Source: Paenarthrobacter nitroguajacolicus (GTDB lineage: Bacteria > Actinomycetota > Actinomycetes > Actinomycetales > Micrococcaceae). From it: DNA of 58,803 nt. The position numbers were made by a program, and so were the translations under genes. Positions within the stretch are counted from its first letter, which is position 1, and each line of letters starts with the position of its first letter. The stretch lies in the NCBI RefSeq assembly GCF_029952445.1, contig NZ_JAQPPK010000030.1, forward strand, positions 1 through 58,803, read 5' to 3'. The notes under the pieces are model-generated. The model saw only the letters and a program-made list of their open reading frames with translations. It was not told where the DNA came from and did no database searches. Positions 21,844 to 31,026 of the stretch are shown here, one piece after another.

Positions 21844-24149
21844 CCACGGAAACCACCAAGAAGTTCAACATCGACACCGTTGAGCACGCTGCCAAGACCC
21901 CGGACACGGAACTTCCGTGGGCCGAGCTGGGCCTGAAGAGGAACGAATTCGACGAGATCGTCAAGGTCCTTGGCCGCCGCCCTACCGGTGCCGAGCTGGC
22001 CATGTACTCCGTCATGTGGAGCGAGCACTGCTCCTACAAGTCCTCCAAGAACCACCTCCGCCAGTTCGGCGAGAAGGTCACCGAGGAAATGAAGAAGGAC
22101 ATGTTGGTGGGCATCGGCGAAAACGCCGGCGTCACCAACCTGGGCGACGGCTGGGCCGTGACGTTCAAGATCGAGTCCCACAACTCGCCGTCGTTCGTTG
22201 AGCCTTACCAAGGTGCAGCGACCGGCATCGGCGGCATCGTCCGCGACATTATCTCCATGGGTGCCCGCCCGGTTGCCGTGATGGACCCGTTGCGCTTCGG
22301 CGCGATCGACCACCCGGACACCGCCCGCGTCATGCACGGCGCCGTTGCCGGCATCGGTGGCTACGGCAACTGCCTCGGCCTGCCGAACATCGGCGGCGAA
22401 ATGGTGTTCGACTCCGTTTACCAGGGCAACCCGCTGGTGAACGCCCTGGCCGTGGGCGTCATGCGACACGAGGACATCCGCCTGGCCAACGCCTCCGGCA
22501 AGGGCAACAAGGTTGTCCTGTTCGGTGCACGCACCGGTGGCGACGGAATCGGCGGCGCTTCGGTGCTCGCCTCCGAGTCCTTCGACGACACCAAGCCGTC
22601 CAAGCGCCCGGCCGTCCAGGTGGGCGACCCCTTCGCTGAGAAGGTCCTCATCGAGTGCTGCCTCGAGCTCTTCAAGGGCTCGCTGGTTGAAGGAATCCAG
22701 GACCTCGGCGCGGCAGGCATTTCCTGCGCAACGTCCGAGCTCGCCTCCAACGGTGACGGTGGCATGGAGGTTGAACTGACCTCCGTCCTGCTGCGCGACC
22801 CGACACTGACCCCGGGCGAGATCCTCATGTCCGAGTCGCAGGAACGCATGATGGCCGTGGTAACCCCGGAGAACATCGAAGCGTTCGAAGCCGTCATGGA
22901 CAAGTGGGCCGTGGAGTACTCCTGGTTGGGTGAAGTGACCGACACCGGTCGCCTCATCATCACCTGGGAAGGCGAAGTAATCGTCGACGTCGATCCCCGC
23001 ACCGTTGCGCACGACGGCCCGGTCTACGACCGCCCGTTCGCCCGCCCGGAGTGGCAGGATTCGGTGCAGGCCAACTCCTTCACCGGTTCCGTCGAGGATG
23101 CAGGCCGCCCGTCGGCACCCACCGAACTGGCTGCGGCTGTCACCGAACTCGTGGCATCGCCGAACATGTGCAGCAAGTCCTGGATCACCAAGCAGTACGA
23201 CCGCTACGTTGGCGGCAACACTGCCATGGCGTTCCCGGACGACGCCGGCGTGGTCCGCGTTGACGAGGAAACCGGCCTGGGCGTTGCCCTGGCCACCGAC
23301 GCCAACGGCCGTTACACCTACCTGGAGCCGTACCAGGGTGCGCAGCTTGCGCTGGCCGAGGCCTACCGCAACGTCGCCACTTCCGGCGCTGTTCCCATGG
23401 CTGTCAGCGACTGCCTGAACTTCGGTTCCCCTGAAGACCCGGATGTCATGTGGCAGCTGGCCGAAGCCATCCGTGGCCTCTCGGACGCCTGCATGGAACT
23501 CGGCATCCCGGTCACCGGCGGCAACGTGTCCCTGTACAACCAGACCGGCACCACGCCGATCCACCCCTCCCCTGTTGTGGCAGTCCTGGGCAAGCTCGAC
23601 GACGTCGCCCGCCGTACGCCGTCGGGCTGGCGCGAAGATGGCCAGGCCATCTACCTGCTGGGTACCACGGCAGCTGAGCTGGACGGTTCGGAGTGGTCCA
23701 ACCTGCGTGGACACCTGGGCGGCCTGCCGCCGAAGGTCGATCTCGCAGCGGAGCGTGAACTGGGCCAGATCCTGATCAACGCTTCCCGCGACGGCATGGT
23801 TGATGCTGCGCACGACCTCTCCGAAGGTGGCCTCGCGGCAGCGCTCGTTGAGTCCTCGTTGCGCTACGGCGTCGGCGCCCGCATCGCCCTTGAAGAACTT
23901 ATGGAACGTGACGGCGTGGACCTGTTCACTGCCCTGTTCTCCGAGTCCCAGGCCCGGGCCATCGTGTCCGTGCCGCGCTCGGAGGAAGTCCGGTTCAAGG
24001 ACATGTGCACCGCCCGCGGCTTCGCCCACCTCCGGATCGGCGTTGTTGACGCTGCCGGTGGAAAGCTGGAGATCAACGGCGTGGACGAGCTCTCGCTGGA
24101 CGCCCTGCGCGAAGCACACGAAGGTACCCTGCCGAAGTACTTCGGCTGA
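21840..24149 (+). CDS. purL: Phosphoribosylformylglycinamidine synthase subunit PurL
   Basis: 769 aa, the short-form PurL of Gram-positives that needs PurS and PurQ. GTG start in the overlap GTGA with purQ. Typical blocks: YSVMWSEHCSYKSS, FKIESHNSPS, GAATGIGGIVRD, GGDGIGGASVLASESF, and a second half with GGNVSLYNQTG. ATP-dependent amidotransfer onto FGAR. Codon use and GC match the neighbours. Transcription probably ends at the family-A palindrome from 24166. Confidence 0.97.
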   Translation: MTTETTKKFNIDTVEHAAKTPDTELPWAELGLKRNEFDEIVKVLGRRPTGAELAMYSVMWSEHCSYKSSKNHLRQFGEKVTEEMKKDMLVGIGENAGVTNLGDGWAVTFKIESHNSPSFVEPYQGAATGIGGIVRDIISMGARPVAVMDPLRFGAIDHPDTARVMHGAVAGIGGYGNCLGLPNIGGEMVFDSVYQGNPLVNALAVGVMRHEDIRLANASGKGNKVVLFGARTGGDGIGGASVLASESFDDTKPSKRPAVQVGDPFAEKVLIECCLELFKGSLVEGIQDLGAAGISCATSELASNGDGGMEVELTSVLLRDPTLTPGEILMSESQERMMAVVTPENIEAFEAVMDKWAVEYSWLGEVTDTGRLIITWEGEVIVDVDPRTVAHDGPVYDRPFARPEWQDSVQANSFTGSVEDAGRPSAPTELAAAVTELVASPNMCSKSWITKQYDRYVGGNTAMAFPDDAGVVRVDEETGLGVALATDANGRYTYLEPYQGAQLALAEAYRNVATSGAVPMAVSDCLNFGSPEDPDVMWQLAEAIRGLSDACMELGIPVTGGNVSLYNQTGTTPIHPSPVVAVLGKLDDVARRTPSGWREDGQAIYLLGTTAAELDGSEWSNLRGHLGGLPPKVDLAAERELGQILINASRDGMVDAAHDLSEGGLAAALVESSLRYGVGARIALEELMERDGVDLFTALFSESQARAIVSVPRSEEVRFKDMCTARGFAHLRIGVVDAAGGKLEINGVDELSLDALREAHEGTLPKYFG

Positions 24150-24165
24150 TCCTCACCACGTAAAA

Positions 24166-24228
24166 CAACGCGGGGTCACTTATGGCCGGTAAATCCCTCT
24201 GGGATGGGCCATAAGTGACCCCGCGTTG
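24166..24228. repeat. Palindromic intergenic repeat, family A, copy 2
   Basis: 22-bp perfect arms (24166-24187 and 24207-24228) with the family-A ends CAACGCGGGGTCACTTATGG and GTGACCCCGCGTTG, followed by CTTTT. It lies between purL and the convergent GGDEF-EAL gene. The stop codon of that gene (TCA on the plus strand at 24176-24178) is inside the left arm. Confidence 0.85.
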
Positions 24229-25630
24229 CTTTTAAGCGGGCCAGGAAGTCAGCCTCGGGCAACGGCCTGCCAAAGAAGTACCCTTGGCCACTGGTGCAGC
24301 CAATGCTGCGGAGAAGTTCGGCTTCCTGGGCTGTCTCGATGCCCTCCCAAACGCCTTCCAGCCCGCAGGAGCGGATCACCTGCTGGATGGCCGCCAGGAA
24401 CTCAAGCTGCGAGGGATCCTTCCCCAGGTCCTTCACGAACTGCCGGTCCACTTTCACCCGGTCCACCGGAAGTTTGCGCAGGTAGCCCATCGAGGAATAG
24501 CCGGCGCCGAAATCGTCGATCTCCAGGCCCACGCCGAGCCTGCGCAGGCTCATCAGGGTGTACCGGTCAAGCTCGTTGTTCTGGATGATCGCGCCTTCGG
24601 TCAGCTCCAGGACCAGCGAATCCGGGGACAAACCTTCCGCCAGGAGCACATCGCGGACGTCGTCCACGAATTCCAGGCTTTGCAGGTCGGCAGCAGAAAC
24701 GTTGATGCGCATGGAGAAGACTGTCTGCTGCGTAGCGGGATCGTCACGCCACTGCCTGAGCTGCCGCATGGCAGTCCGCAGGACCCACCTGCCCAGTTCC
24801 GCGATCAACCCCGTGGCCTCAGCCACGGGAATGAACTGGTCCGGCATGATGAGGCCGTGTACCGGATGGTTCCAGCGAACCAGTGCCTCGCAACCCTCGA
24901 TGTTTCCGGTGGCGAGCTCCACGATCGGCTGGTAGTAAAGGACCAGCTGATCAGCACGGATCCCCTCCCGGAGGTCGCCCACGATCTGCCGCTGGAGCTG
25001 ACGGGAGTGCAGGGTCACGGGGTCGAACAGTTTGAGCTTGCTCCGGCCTTCGCTTTTGGACTCCTCGACGGCGAAATCGGCTTCCTGGAGCAGGTCCTCC
25101 AAGGTGTGATGCGGCTCGGCAATCCGCAGGCCTATGCTCGCGGCGCACTGGACGCTGTTGTTGCCGAGGTCGATGTTGGGTTCCAGCGCCGCCAGGATGC
25201 GGTTCCCGACGGCGGTGGCCCGGTTTTTGGGGGTGGCGGGCATCAGAACGGCAAATTCGTCGCCACCCAGGCGGGTAACGACGTCGTCCTCCCGGACTGC
25301 CGAGCGGATGCGCATGGCGACGGTAACCAGGATCTGATCCGCTGCGGCGTGGCCGGCAGAGCTCTTCAGTGACTTGAATCCGTCAAGATTCAAAAGGAGC
25401 AGTGCCGGCGGCGATGAGCCGTTCGCGGCGGCCTCCATGGCCTGCGTAAAGGCGCCGGCCAAAGCGAGCCGGTTGCCGACGCCGGTCAGGGCATCAGTGA
25501 GGGAATCGTGGCGCTGTTCGTTCCGGACGCGGTGCAGTTCCTCCATGAGTGCCCGGACCTGCCGCTCCAGGCCCCGTATTCGTGGGTCGTCATCAGTGGA
25601 CACAAGCCTGTGTGGCTTGGTGCTGGTCAC
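24176..25630 (-). CDS. GGDEF-EAL bifunctional c-di-GMP protein
   Basis: 484 aa, soluble. A short N-terminal coiled coil (about 18-42) leads into a GGDEF domain with intact G-G-D-E-F at 122-126 and an I-site R113-x-x-D116 five residues before it. The EAL domain follows from about 215: EALVRW at 248-253, NVSAADLQ, LELTEG, DDFGAGYSS at 372-380, KVDRQF and EGIET. Most catalytic residues are present, so both synthesis and breakdown are possible in principle. The last residues GFTGHK and the stop come from the palindromic repeat. The ATG overlaps the stop of the upstream 167-aa gene by 4 bases. Confidence 0.92.
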   Translation of the reverse strand: MTSTKPHRLVSTDDDPRIRGLERQVRALMEELHRVRNEQRHDSLTDALTGVGNRLALAGAFTQAMEAAANGSSPPALLLLNLDGFKSLKSSAGHAAADQILVTVAMRIRSAVREDDVVTRLGGDEFAVLMPATPKNRATAVGNRILAALEPNIDLGNNSVQCAASIGLRIAEPHHTLEDLLQEADFAVEESKSEGRSKLKLFDPVTLHSRQLQRQIVGDLREGIRADQLVLYYQPIVELATGNIEGCEALVRWNHPVHGLIMPDQFIPVAEATGLIAELGRWVLRTAMRQLRQWRDDPATQQTVFSMRINVSAADLQSLEFVDDVRDVLLAEGLSPDSLVLELTEGAIIQNNELDRYTLMSLRRLGVGLEIDDFGAGYSSMGYLRKLPVDRVKVDRQFVKDLGKDPSQLEFLAAIQQVIRSCGLEGVWEGIETAQEAELLRSIGCTSGQGYFFGRPLPEADFLARLKATRGHLWPIPEGFTGHK

Positions 25631-26130
25631 GATTCATCCAGGCTGCGCAACGTCATGTCCGCCACGGCCTGGGGCTTGGGTACAGCATTGCGGTGCTCGT
25701 CCAGGAACAAGCGATAGGAAGCGATATCCAGCCGGCCGTCAGGCTTTGCAATGGTGCCCATGCGGTAAACGTGGGTGATCCACGTTCCGCCCAGGATGGC
25801 TTCGATCCAAGCATCGCATTCAGCCAGCGGAAGGTGGACCCGTGTGCCGGTGTTGCGTCGGTGGCCGGCGATGGACACTGTGATGCAACTGCCCAGGAGG
25901 CCTTTGTCAGCCGTAAACCAGGCGAGTCCTTCGACGTCGGCCACGATCGTCAGGTTCGCGTTTCCATCCTCAACGGACTGCACAGGGCCCATCCGGACAG
26001 AGCGCCGGTCCGCATTCAGGGACGTGGCTGTTCCGGCTTTGTACGGCGCACTCGTGATGTCCCGCCTGAACACGGACAGCTCCTGGTTGTGCTGGACCTG
26101 GATCCTGGTGGTCAGTTCGTTAAGGGTCAT
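25627..26130 (-). CDS. Uncharacterised protein between two c-di-GMP enzymes
   Basis: 167 aa, no TM or signal. A helical start (LNELTTRIQVQHNQELSVFRR) is followed by a probable beta-rich body (GNANLTIVADVEGLAWFTADKG, CITVSIAGHRRNTGTRVHLPL) and a helical end. I do not recognise the family. It lacks the RxxxR and DxSxxG motifs of PilZ. It overlaps both neighbours by 4 bases (ATGA), so translation is coupled with the GGDEF cyclase before it and the GGDEF-EAL protein after it. That points to a role as partner, sensor or effector of c-di-GMP signalling; this is inference from context only. Confidence 0.7.
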   Translation of the reverse strand: MTLNELTTRIQVQHNQELSVFRRDITSAPYKAGTATSLNADRRSVRMGPVQSVEDGNANLTIVADVEGLAWFTADKGLLGSCITVSIAGHRRNTGTRVHLPLAECDAWIEAILGGTWITHVYRMGTIAKPDGRLDIASYRLFLDEHRNAVPKPQAVADMTLRSLDES

Positions 26131-27311
26131 GATCTTGCCTCATCCGCGATAATGGCCGCCTCGAGGCGGTCGGCTCCTACAATCCGGTTTCTTCCTTGTG
26201 CTTTGGCACTGTAAAGCGCTGCGTCCGCTACCTCGATCATGAAGTTCAGATCGGCACCAGTTGAGATGCTGGACGTCACTCCATAGCTGATGGTGGGGAA
26301 CGGAACACCATCCGGGGTGCGCATGTCCGAGATTCGTCGACTGATTTCGAGGGCGATACTCTCGGCCCGCTCCTGCGTGGCCCCGGGCAGGAAGAGGATG
26401 AATTCCTCTCCGCCGTAGCGCCCAATGAGGTCAGTGGACCTGACCGATGCAACACAGGCGCCCGCGAAAGCCTTCAAGGCCTCATCTCCGGCGCCGTGCC
26501 CGTATTCGTCATTGACTGCCTTGAAGTGGTCCAGGTCTGCCAGCACCACGGCAGCGCCCGATCCCGTGGAGTGCAGGCGGTTGAGTTCGCTGGTGGCCAG
26601 TTCGAGGAAGGTTCCGCGGTTGAGCAGGCCGGTCAGGTGGTCCCGGGCGGCGCGCTCCTTCAGTCCCTTGATGAGTTGGTCGCTGGTCAGGGCAGTCATG
26701 CTGAAGGACACAGTCACCAACAGCACCAGGGAAACCAGGCCGGATGGCCCGGGCCCGAAATAGCTCCGGAAGGTGTCGCTGGCCGGCCCTTCAAGTGTGT
26801 AGACCGTCCAGCGGCCCAAGTAGTAGGTACCCAACAGGCCTGCGGCCAATGACAACGCTTTGTGGACCTGGGAGTGCGAAGCCTTGATCAGCCAAAGATC
26901 CCGCGCAGCCAGTGCTATGCCGGCGGTCATCATGGCCAAGTACACGAACCCGCCGGACCAGACATTCGTTGCGGGGCTTTCAAGGACGGACGCTACGGCA
27001 GTGATTGCCGGGCCCGCGGCCAATTGCCACCCCGCGGTCTTGAGTCCCCGCAAGGAACGGGCGCCGGCCCAAACGCTGAATGCCCCCGCCACCACCAGGA
27101 CGTTTCCGGCAGGATTCGCCCATTGCTGGTGGGAGGTTCCGTTGAAAAGGAAAGCTGCGTTGCCCGCCATGAATTCCAGCAGGGCCAGGCTCCACCAGCC
27201 GGCATACGGCGAGCGCGTGCGGTGGAAGGAGGTACAGAACAACGCCAGGAGGGTCACTGTGACCACACCCAGGGCGACCCTTACCGAAAACGAATCGAGC
27301 ACCGTGTCCAA
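26127..27311 (-). CDS. Membrane-bound diguanylate cyclase (GGDEF)
   Basis: 394 aa. Seven or so transmembrane segments occupy residues 8-210 (for example 10-26, 40-56, 70-88, 100-115, 121-140, 151-165, 190-207). A single GGDEF domain follows, with ARDHLTGLLNR, DLDHFKAVNDEYGH and G-G-E-E-F at 300-304, plus an I-site R291-x-x-D294 for product inhibition. GGEEF is an active-type signature. It makes c-di-GMP from two GTP in response to a signal sensed in or at the membrane. It lies 104 bp downstream of the glycosyltransferase operon on the same strand and is the first of three overlapping genes. Confidence 0.92.
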   Translation of the reverse strand: MDTVLDSFSVRVALGVVTVTLLALFCTSFHRTRSPYAGWWSLALLEFMAGNAAFLFNGTSHQQWANPAGNVLVVAGAFSVWAGARSLRGLKTAGWQLAAGPAITAVASVLESPATNVWSGGFVYLAMMTAGIALAARDLWLIKASHSQVHKALSLAAGLLGTYYLGRWTVYTLEGPASDTFRSYFGPGPSGLVSLVLLVTVSFSMTALTSDQLIKGLKERAARDHLTGLLNRGTFLELATSELNRLHSTGSGAAVVLADLDHFKAVNDEYGHGAGDEALKAFAGACVASVRSTDLIGRYGGEEFILFLPGATQERAESIALEISRRISDMRTPDGVPFPTISYGVTSSISTGADLNFMIEVADAALYSAKAQGRNRIVGADRLEAAIIADEARS

Positions 27312-27415
27312 CCCCCTCAGCTGGTCATCCTTCGGCTTTGGATTCAGTGTGGCGCCGGTTACTCAACCTCTGTGCGGCATTTGCTCAAGATTGGCTCAAG
27401 ATCAGGTGCGGTTCC

Positions 27416-29389
27416 TCACCCAACCCAGTGGCCGTCGTCGTGGTATTCCGCTTCCAGCCCGTGCGGTGTCTTCTCCCATTTGTGGGGACTGGTGAGCATC
27501 TGCCAGGCCGCGCGCCATGCCGCCACCGAATGCAGGACCCAGTAGAACGGGTTCAGCAGTGCGAAGATCGCGATTCTCCACCCGTGCCGGCGGAAGGTGG
27601 CGATGCCGGAGACGATGATCATCATGGCGTTTCCGAACAGCATGGACACCACCCCTCCGACCAGCAACCACTCCGGCAACACCAGCCCGACGATTTCGTA
27701 GCCGATGTAGGTCACCACCGTGAAGCCCACCACCAGCGGATAGGCCAGGAAAGCCAGCGGTGTCCCGAGGATGAGGCCGAGGAAGCCAACGGTTCCGGCC
27801 ACGCCCGTGCTCTTCATGTACCTGAGGGAGTTCCTGGTATTCACCGCAGAGGTGATCATGTAGCCCTTGATCCAACGGGTACGTTGCTTGATCCAGGCCG
27901 GAACCTGCGAACAGGCCTCCTCCCACGTGGTGGAGTCGATGACGCCCACCCGGTACCCGTCCACGGCCGCCCTGAGTCCCAGATCCGCGTCTTCGGTGAC
28001 GTTCCACGGATCCCACGCGCCCACTTCTTTGAGGAGGGCCGTGACGAAGTGGTTGGAGGTGCCACCAAGGGGCAGGGGAATGCCGGAGTTGTCCAGGCCG
28101 GGGAGCATCGAATCGAACCAGTGCGTGTATTCGATGGTGAACATGCGGGTGAGCACGTTCTGGTCCGCGTTGAAGTAATTCAGCGCGGCCTGGACGCAAA
28201 TGAGGGGTTTGCGGCCGGGATTCAGGTGCTGCCGCTCGAATTCGTCGTGTCTGAAGGCGGCAATGGATGCCCGCAGCTGCCCCGGATCGGGACGGTCCTC
28301 GGCGTCGTAGATCACCACGTACTCCCCCCGGGCGAACGTCAGTCCGTAATTGCACGCCCTGGGCTTGGTCTGCGGCTCACCCCTGGGAACAATCAGGATC
28401 CGAACGTACTCCGGTGGTTTGGAGGCCTTGGCAGCGGCGATCGTCTCGGCGTCGTCTTCCTCCAGGAGGACAAGGACATCCAGCTTGGACCGGGGGTAGT
28501 CCAGTTGCCCGAGGTTGGTCAACAGTTTGTCGATGATGTTGGCTTCACGGAACACGGGAACCAGGATGGTGTAGATGGGCAGTTCGGAATCGGGGATCCG
28601 TTCAGCTGCCACCGGCGGTAGGCCACGTCCTGCCCGCTCTTTGTTCCTTGCACGGTCCACTGCTGCCTGGTGCAGTTTGTCGAACGGCCCGCGGAGGCTC
28701 GCCAGCGATTTGAACCCGATGCTGATAAGGAAAACGACATTCGCGGCGGTCAGCAGAACGATGATCGCCGTGAGCGGAGAGATTACGAACCCCACCATGA
28801 CCGCTGCAACCAGGACCACTGGAAGGTACCGCTGCCACGGCGTCAACGCGACGCGTGCCGAGTCCCCCGGCCTTTCTTCGGCCAGGCGTTCGGCGGATTC
28901 ATACAGAAGGTGGCGCCGGAAGGACCGTTGGATGGACTGGTTGATGTCCCAGTCCGTAGTGGTGCGGAATTCGACGTCGGTAGCTCCAAACTTTTCAGCC
29001 GCTTCCTCTGCCATTCGCACCGACGGAGCAACGGCGGTGGCAACGGTCAGGACACCGCCTTCGCTGCGCCACGGCAACCATTGCGGTTCCCCGAGCTCGC
29101 CGAAGGTGAGTTGCTCCATCAGCTCGTCGTCGGCAGGCTCGGCCACCAGGTCCACCAGCGGGGCTTCCCACTGTTGCGCCAGGACTTCATAAATCCGACG
29201 GCGGTCCAGGCCGGCTTCCAGGATCAGGTGCCGTCCCAGCAATCCGCCTTCGCTCGCGGCACGGTTCAGCGCACGCCGCAGCTGTTCCGGGGTGACAAGG
29301 CCCGCGGCCAGGAGCGTCTGCCCGATCGACTGCCGGTTGAACTGGCCGTTGATCCTGCTGAGCCCGTTGGGAGGGGTAGAGGGGGTCAT
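27416..29389 (-). CDS. Membrane glycosyltransferase family 2 with N-terminal MshEN/GspE-N domain
   Basis: 657 aa. Residues 20-160 form a GspE/PilB-type N domain, with two MshEN motifs (about 21-44, IGQTLLAAGLVTPEQLRRAL, and 50-73, LLGRHLILEAGLDRRRIYEV); MshEN domains are established c-di-GMP binders. TM segments lie at about 186-205 and 208-226. The GT2 domain has YTILVPVFRE, D-A-E-D at 362-365, T-E-D at 465-467 and Q-R-T-R-W at 502-506, so the processive-synthase signature is intact. Further TM segments lie after 530. It is likely an exopolysaccharide polymerase at the inner membrane controlled by c-di-GMP. The ATG overlaps the stop of the upstream gene by 4 bases. Confidence 0.88.
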   Translation of the reverse strand: MTPSTPPNGLSRINGQFNRQSIGQTLLAAGLVTPEQLRRALNRAASEGGLLGRHLILEAGLDRRRIYEVLAQQWEAPLVDLVAEPADDELMEQLTFGELGEPQWLPWRSEGGVLTVATAVAPSVRMAEEAAEKFGATDVEFRTTTDWDINQSIQRSFRRHLLYESAERLAEERPGDSARVALTPWQRYLPVVLVAAVMVGFVISPLTAIIVLLTAANVVFLISIGFKSLASLRGPFDKLHQAAVDRARNKERAGRGLPPVAAERIPDSELPIYTILVPVFREANIIDKLLTNLGQLDYPRSKLDVLVLLEEDDAETIAAAKASKPPEYVRILIVPRGEPQTKPRACNYGLTFARGEYVVIYDAEDRPDPGQLRASIAAFRHDEFERQHLNPGRKPLICVQAALNYFNADQNVLTRMFTIEYTHWFDSMLPGLDNSGIPLPLGGTSNHFVTALLKEVGAWDPWNVTEDADLGLRAAVDGYRVGVIDSTTWEEACSQVPAWIKQRTRWIKGYMITSAVNTRNSLRYMKSTGVAGTVGFLGLILGTPLAFLAYPLVVGFTVVTYIGYEIVGLVLPEWLLVGGVVSMLFGNAMMIIVSGIATFRRHGWRIAIFALLNPFYWVLHSVAAWRAAWQMLTSPHKWEKTPHGLEAEYHDDGHWVG

Positions 29390-31026
29390 GAATCGGAGGA
29401 CCTTTCATAGATCCGGTGCGTGGGCGTAGAGAAGGCGACGGAGTAGCGCATGCCGAATGATGGGTTCTTGAGGATCGCTTGGTACACGAGGTCGGTAGGC
29501 CCGGAATCCCTTGCCCCCGCGCCTGCCTCGACGTTGACGAACACCCATTTGGCGTACTTGGCCGGATCATCCAGGGCCGGAGCGAAGTAGTCACCGGAGG
29601 CCCGGTTGTAGATTTCCTTGAGCGGGATGCCCATCACGGGTAGCACGGCGTTTCCCCGGGCACTCTCGTCCATCAGGATCCCACCGGATTCGTAGTGCTG
29701 GTTCAGCCACCGGGCGGCGGCTGTGGAGTTGGTGGTGGATTCGGCGGACATCCGCCCCTCCGCCAGGACCGCTAGCCTGCCGGTGGGATCGGCGTTCCAC
29801 CACGCGTTCTGCACCACCAGTGCTGCCAGCAGGGCACCGAGCAGCAACGGACGGAGCCAGCGCAACCGGAGCCTGGCCAGTTCCTGCACGAACACAGCCG
29901 CCAGGATGGCCACCAGGGGCAGCGCCGTAAGTGCGAAGCGGTTGTTCCACCACGTAGTGGGAAGCGAATGGTCGTTGTTGATGGCAGTCTGGCCCAGGAA
30001 GAGGCTCAGCAGCGCAAAAGCGTAAGCGCTGCCGGTCACCGCCACCAGCAGGGTGCTGTTGGCGAAGCCCCTCCTGAAGACCAGCACGACGGCGCCGCAC
30101 GCCGCCGCGGCGAGGACCACCAGCCCGGAGGTCTCCAGCAGCGACCAGTGAAAAATAGACAATGTCAGTCCGAGGTTGCCCTTGGTAGGCAACAGTCCGC
30201 CGTCGGTGATGTTCTTCTGCTGCGCGAAAGCGGAGTACTGACCGAACATGAACTCGAGCGGGTTGCCATAGATGGCCCAGTTGTAGGAAAGCCACCACAG
30301 CACCGCCGCAGCCGGGATCATGACGTAACCACCGGCCATGGTGAAGGCCTCGCGCCATTGGGACGTGCGTCGTTTGGAGACGACCAGCACGAACAGCGTC
30401 CCCGTCATCACCAGCGCCCACCCCTCATAGCGGGACAAGACGGCCGCCGCCGACGGGATGCCCGCGAAGACTGCCAGCTCGCCGGCGCTCATCCGGCGCC
30501 GGCTGGTGGCCCAGTGCGCCAGTCCGGCCATGCCACCCACGATGCACATGATCAGCACGGGCTCGGTCAAAGCCGTGGTGTAAACGTAGAGGACCGCCGG
30601 ATTGGCAAGGACAACCAGCGTGGTGGCGAGGCGGCCGGCCCTGCCCAAACCGAGACGGGCAGCGATCAGGTAAAGCCCCGTTGCCGTGCCGGACAGCGCG
30701 AGGATGCCCAACAGGCCAGCGGCCCAGCCCGTGCTGAACAGCCACATGTTCACCACGAACGGTGCCAGCAGGAGGTGCGGCACCGGCAGCCACACCGTGC
30801 CGAGCTGCTCAAAGCCGGGGGCTTTGCTGTCGAAAATGCGCCGGGCGATGGTCAGGTGGCTTTGGGCATCGGAGTAGTCCAGGTTGGTGCCGTGGCCAAT
30901 GGTGTAGAGGCAGGCGAGATAGCCCACCACCGCGGCCACGGCAGCCACAATCCTGGCGCCGGGGACCTTTCGGCCCTCCACCGGGGCGCCGAGCCGTTCC
31001 CAAGCTGCGGCGAGGCTACTTACCAT
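29386..31026 (-). CDS. Multi-pass membrane glycosyltransferase, GT39/ArnT-like
   Basis: 546 aa from ATG at 31026 (MVSSLAAAWERLG), which overlaps the stop of the upstream BcsB-like gene by 11 bases; an upstream in-frame extension is only the antisense frame of that gene. There are about 11-12 hydrophobic helices. The first external loop has YSDAQSHLTIARRIFDSKAPG and QLGTVWLPVPHLLLAPF, the Asp-containing loop typical of GT39/GT83-type transferases that use lipid-linked sugars. The C-terminal ~110 residues are probably extracytoplasmic. It probably adds or modifies sugars for the same polymer as the GT2. Confidence 0.82.
   Translation of the reverse strand: MVSSLAAAWERLGAPVEGRKVPGARIVAAVAAVVGYLACLYTIGHGTNLDYSDAQSHLTIARRIFDSKAPGFEQLGTVWLPVPHLLLAPFVVNMWLFSTGWAAGLLGILALSGTATGLYLIAARLGLGRAGRLATTLVVLANPAVLYVYTTALTEPVLIMCIVGGMAGLAHWATSRRRMSAGELAVFAGIPSAAAVLSRYEGWALVMTGTLFVLVVSKRRTSQWREAFTMAGGYVMIPAAAVLWWLSYNWAIYGNPLEFMFGQYSAFAQQKNITDGGLLPTKGNLGLTLSIFHWSLLETSGLVVLAAAACGAVVLVFRRGFANSTLLVAVTGSAYAFALLSLFLGQTAINNDHSLPTTWWNNRFALTALPLVAILAAVFVQELARLRLRWLRPLLLGALLAALVVQNAWWNADPTGRLAVLAEGRMSAESTTNSTAAARWLNQHYESGGILMDESARGNAVLPVMGIPLKEIYNRASGDYFAPALDDPAKYAKWVFVNVEAGAGARDSGPTDLVYQAILKNPSFGMRYSVAFSTPTHRIYERSSDS

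Noticed and set aside
21636..24119. 827-codon open frame on the minus strand opposite purL
   Set aside because: It mirrors purL codon periodicity (GC-rich third positions), has no ribosome-binding site, and its product is a Val/His/Gly-rich sequence without any domain.
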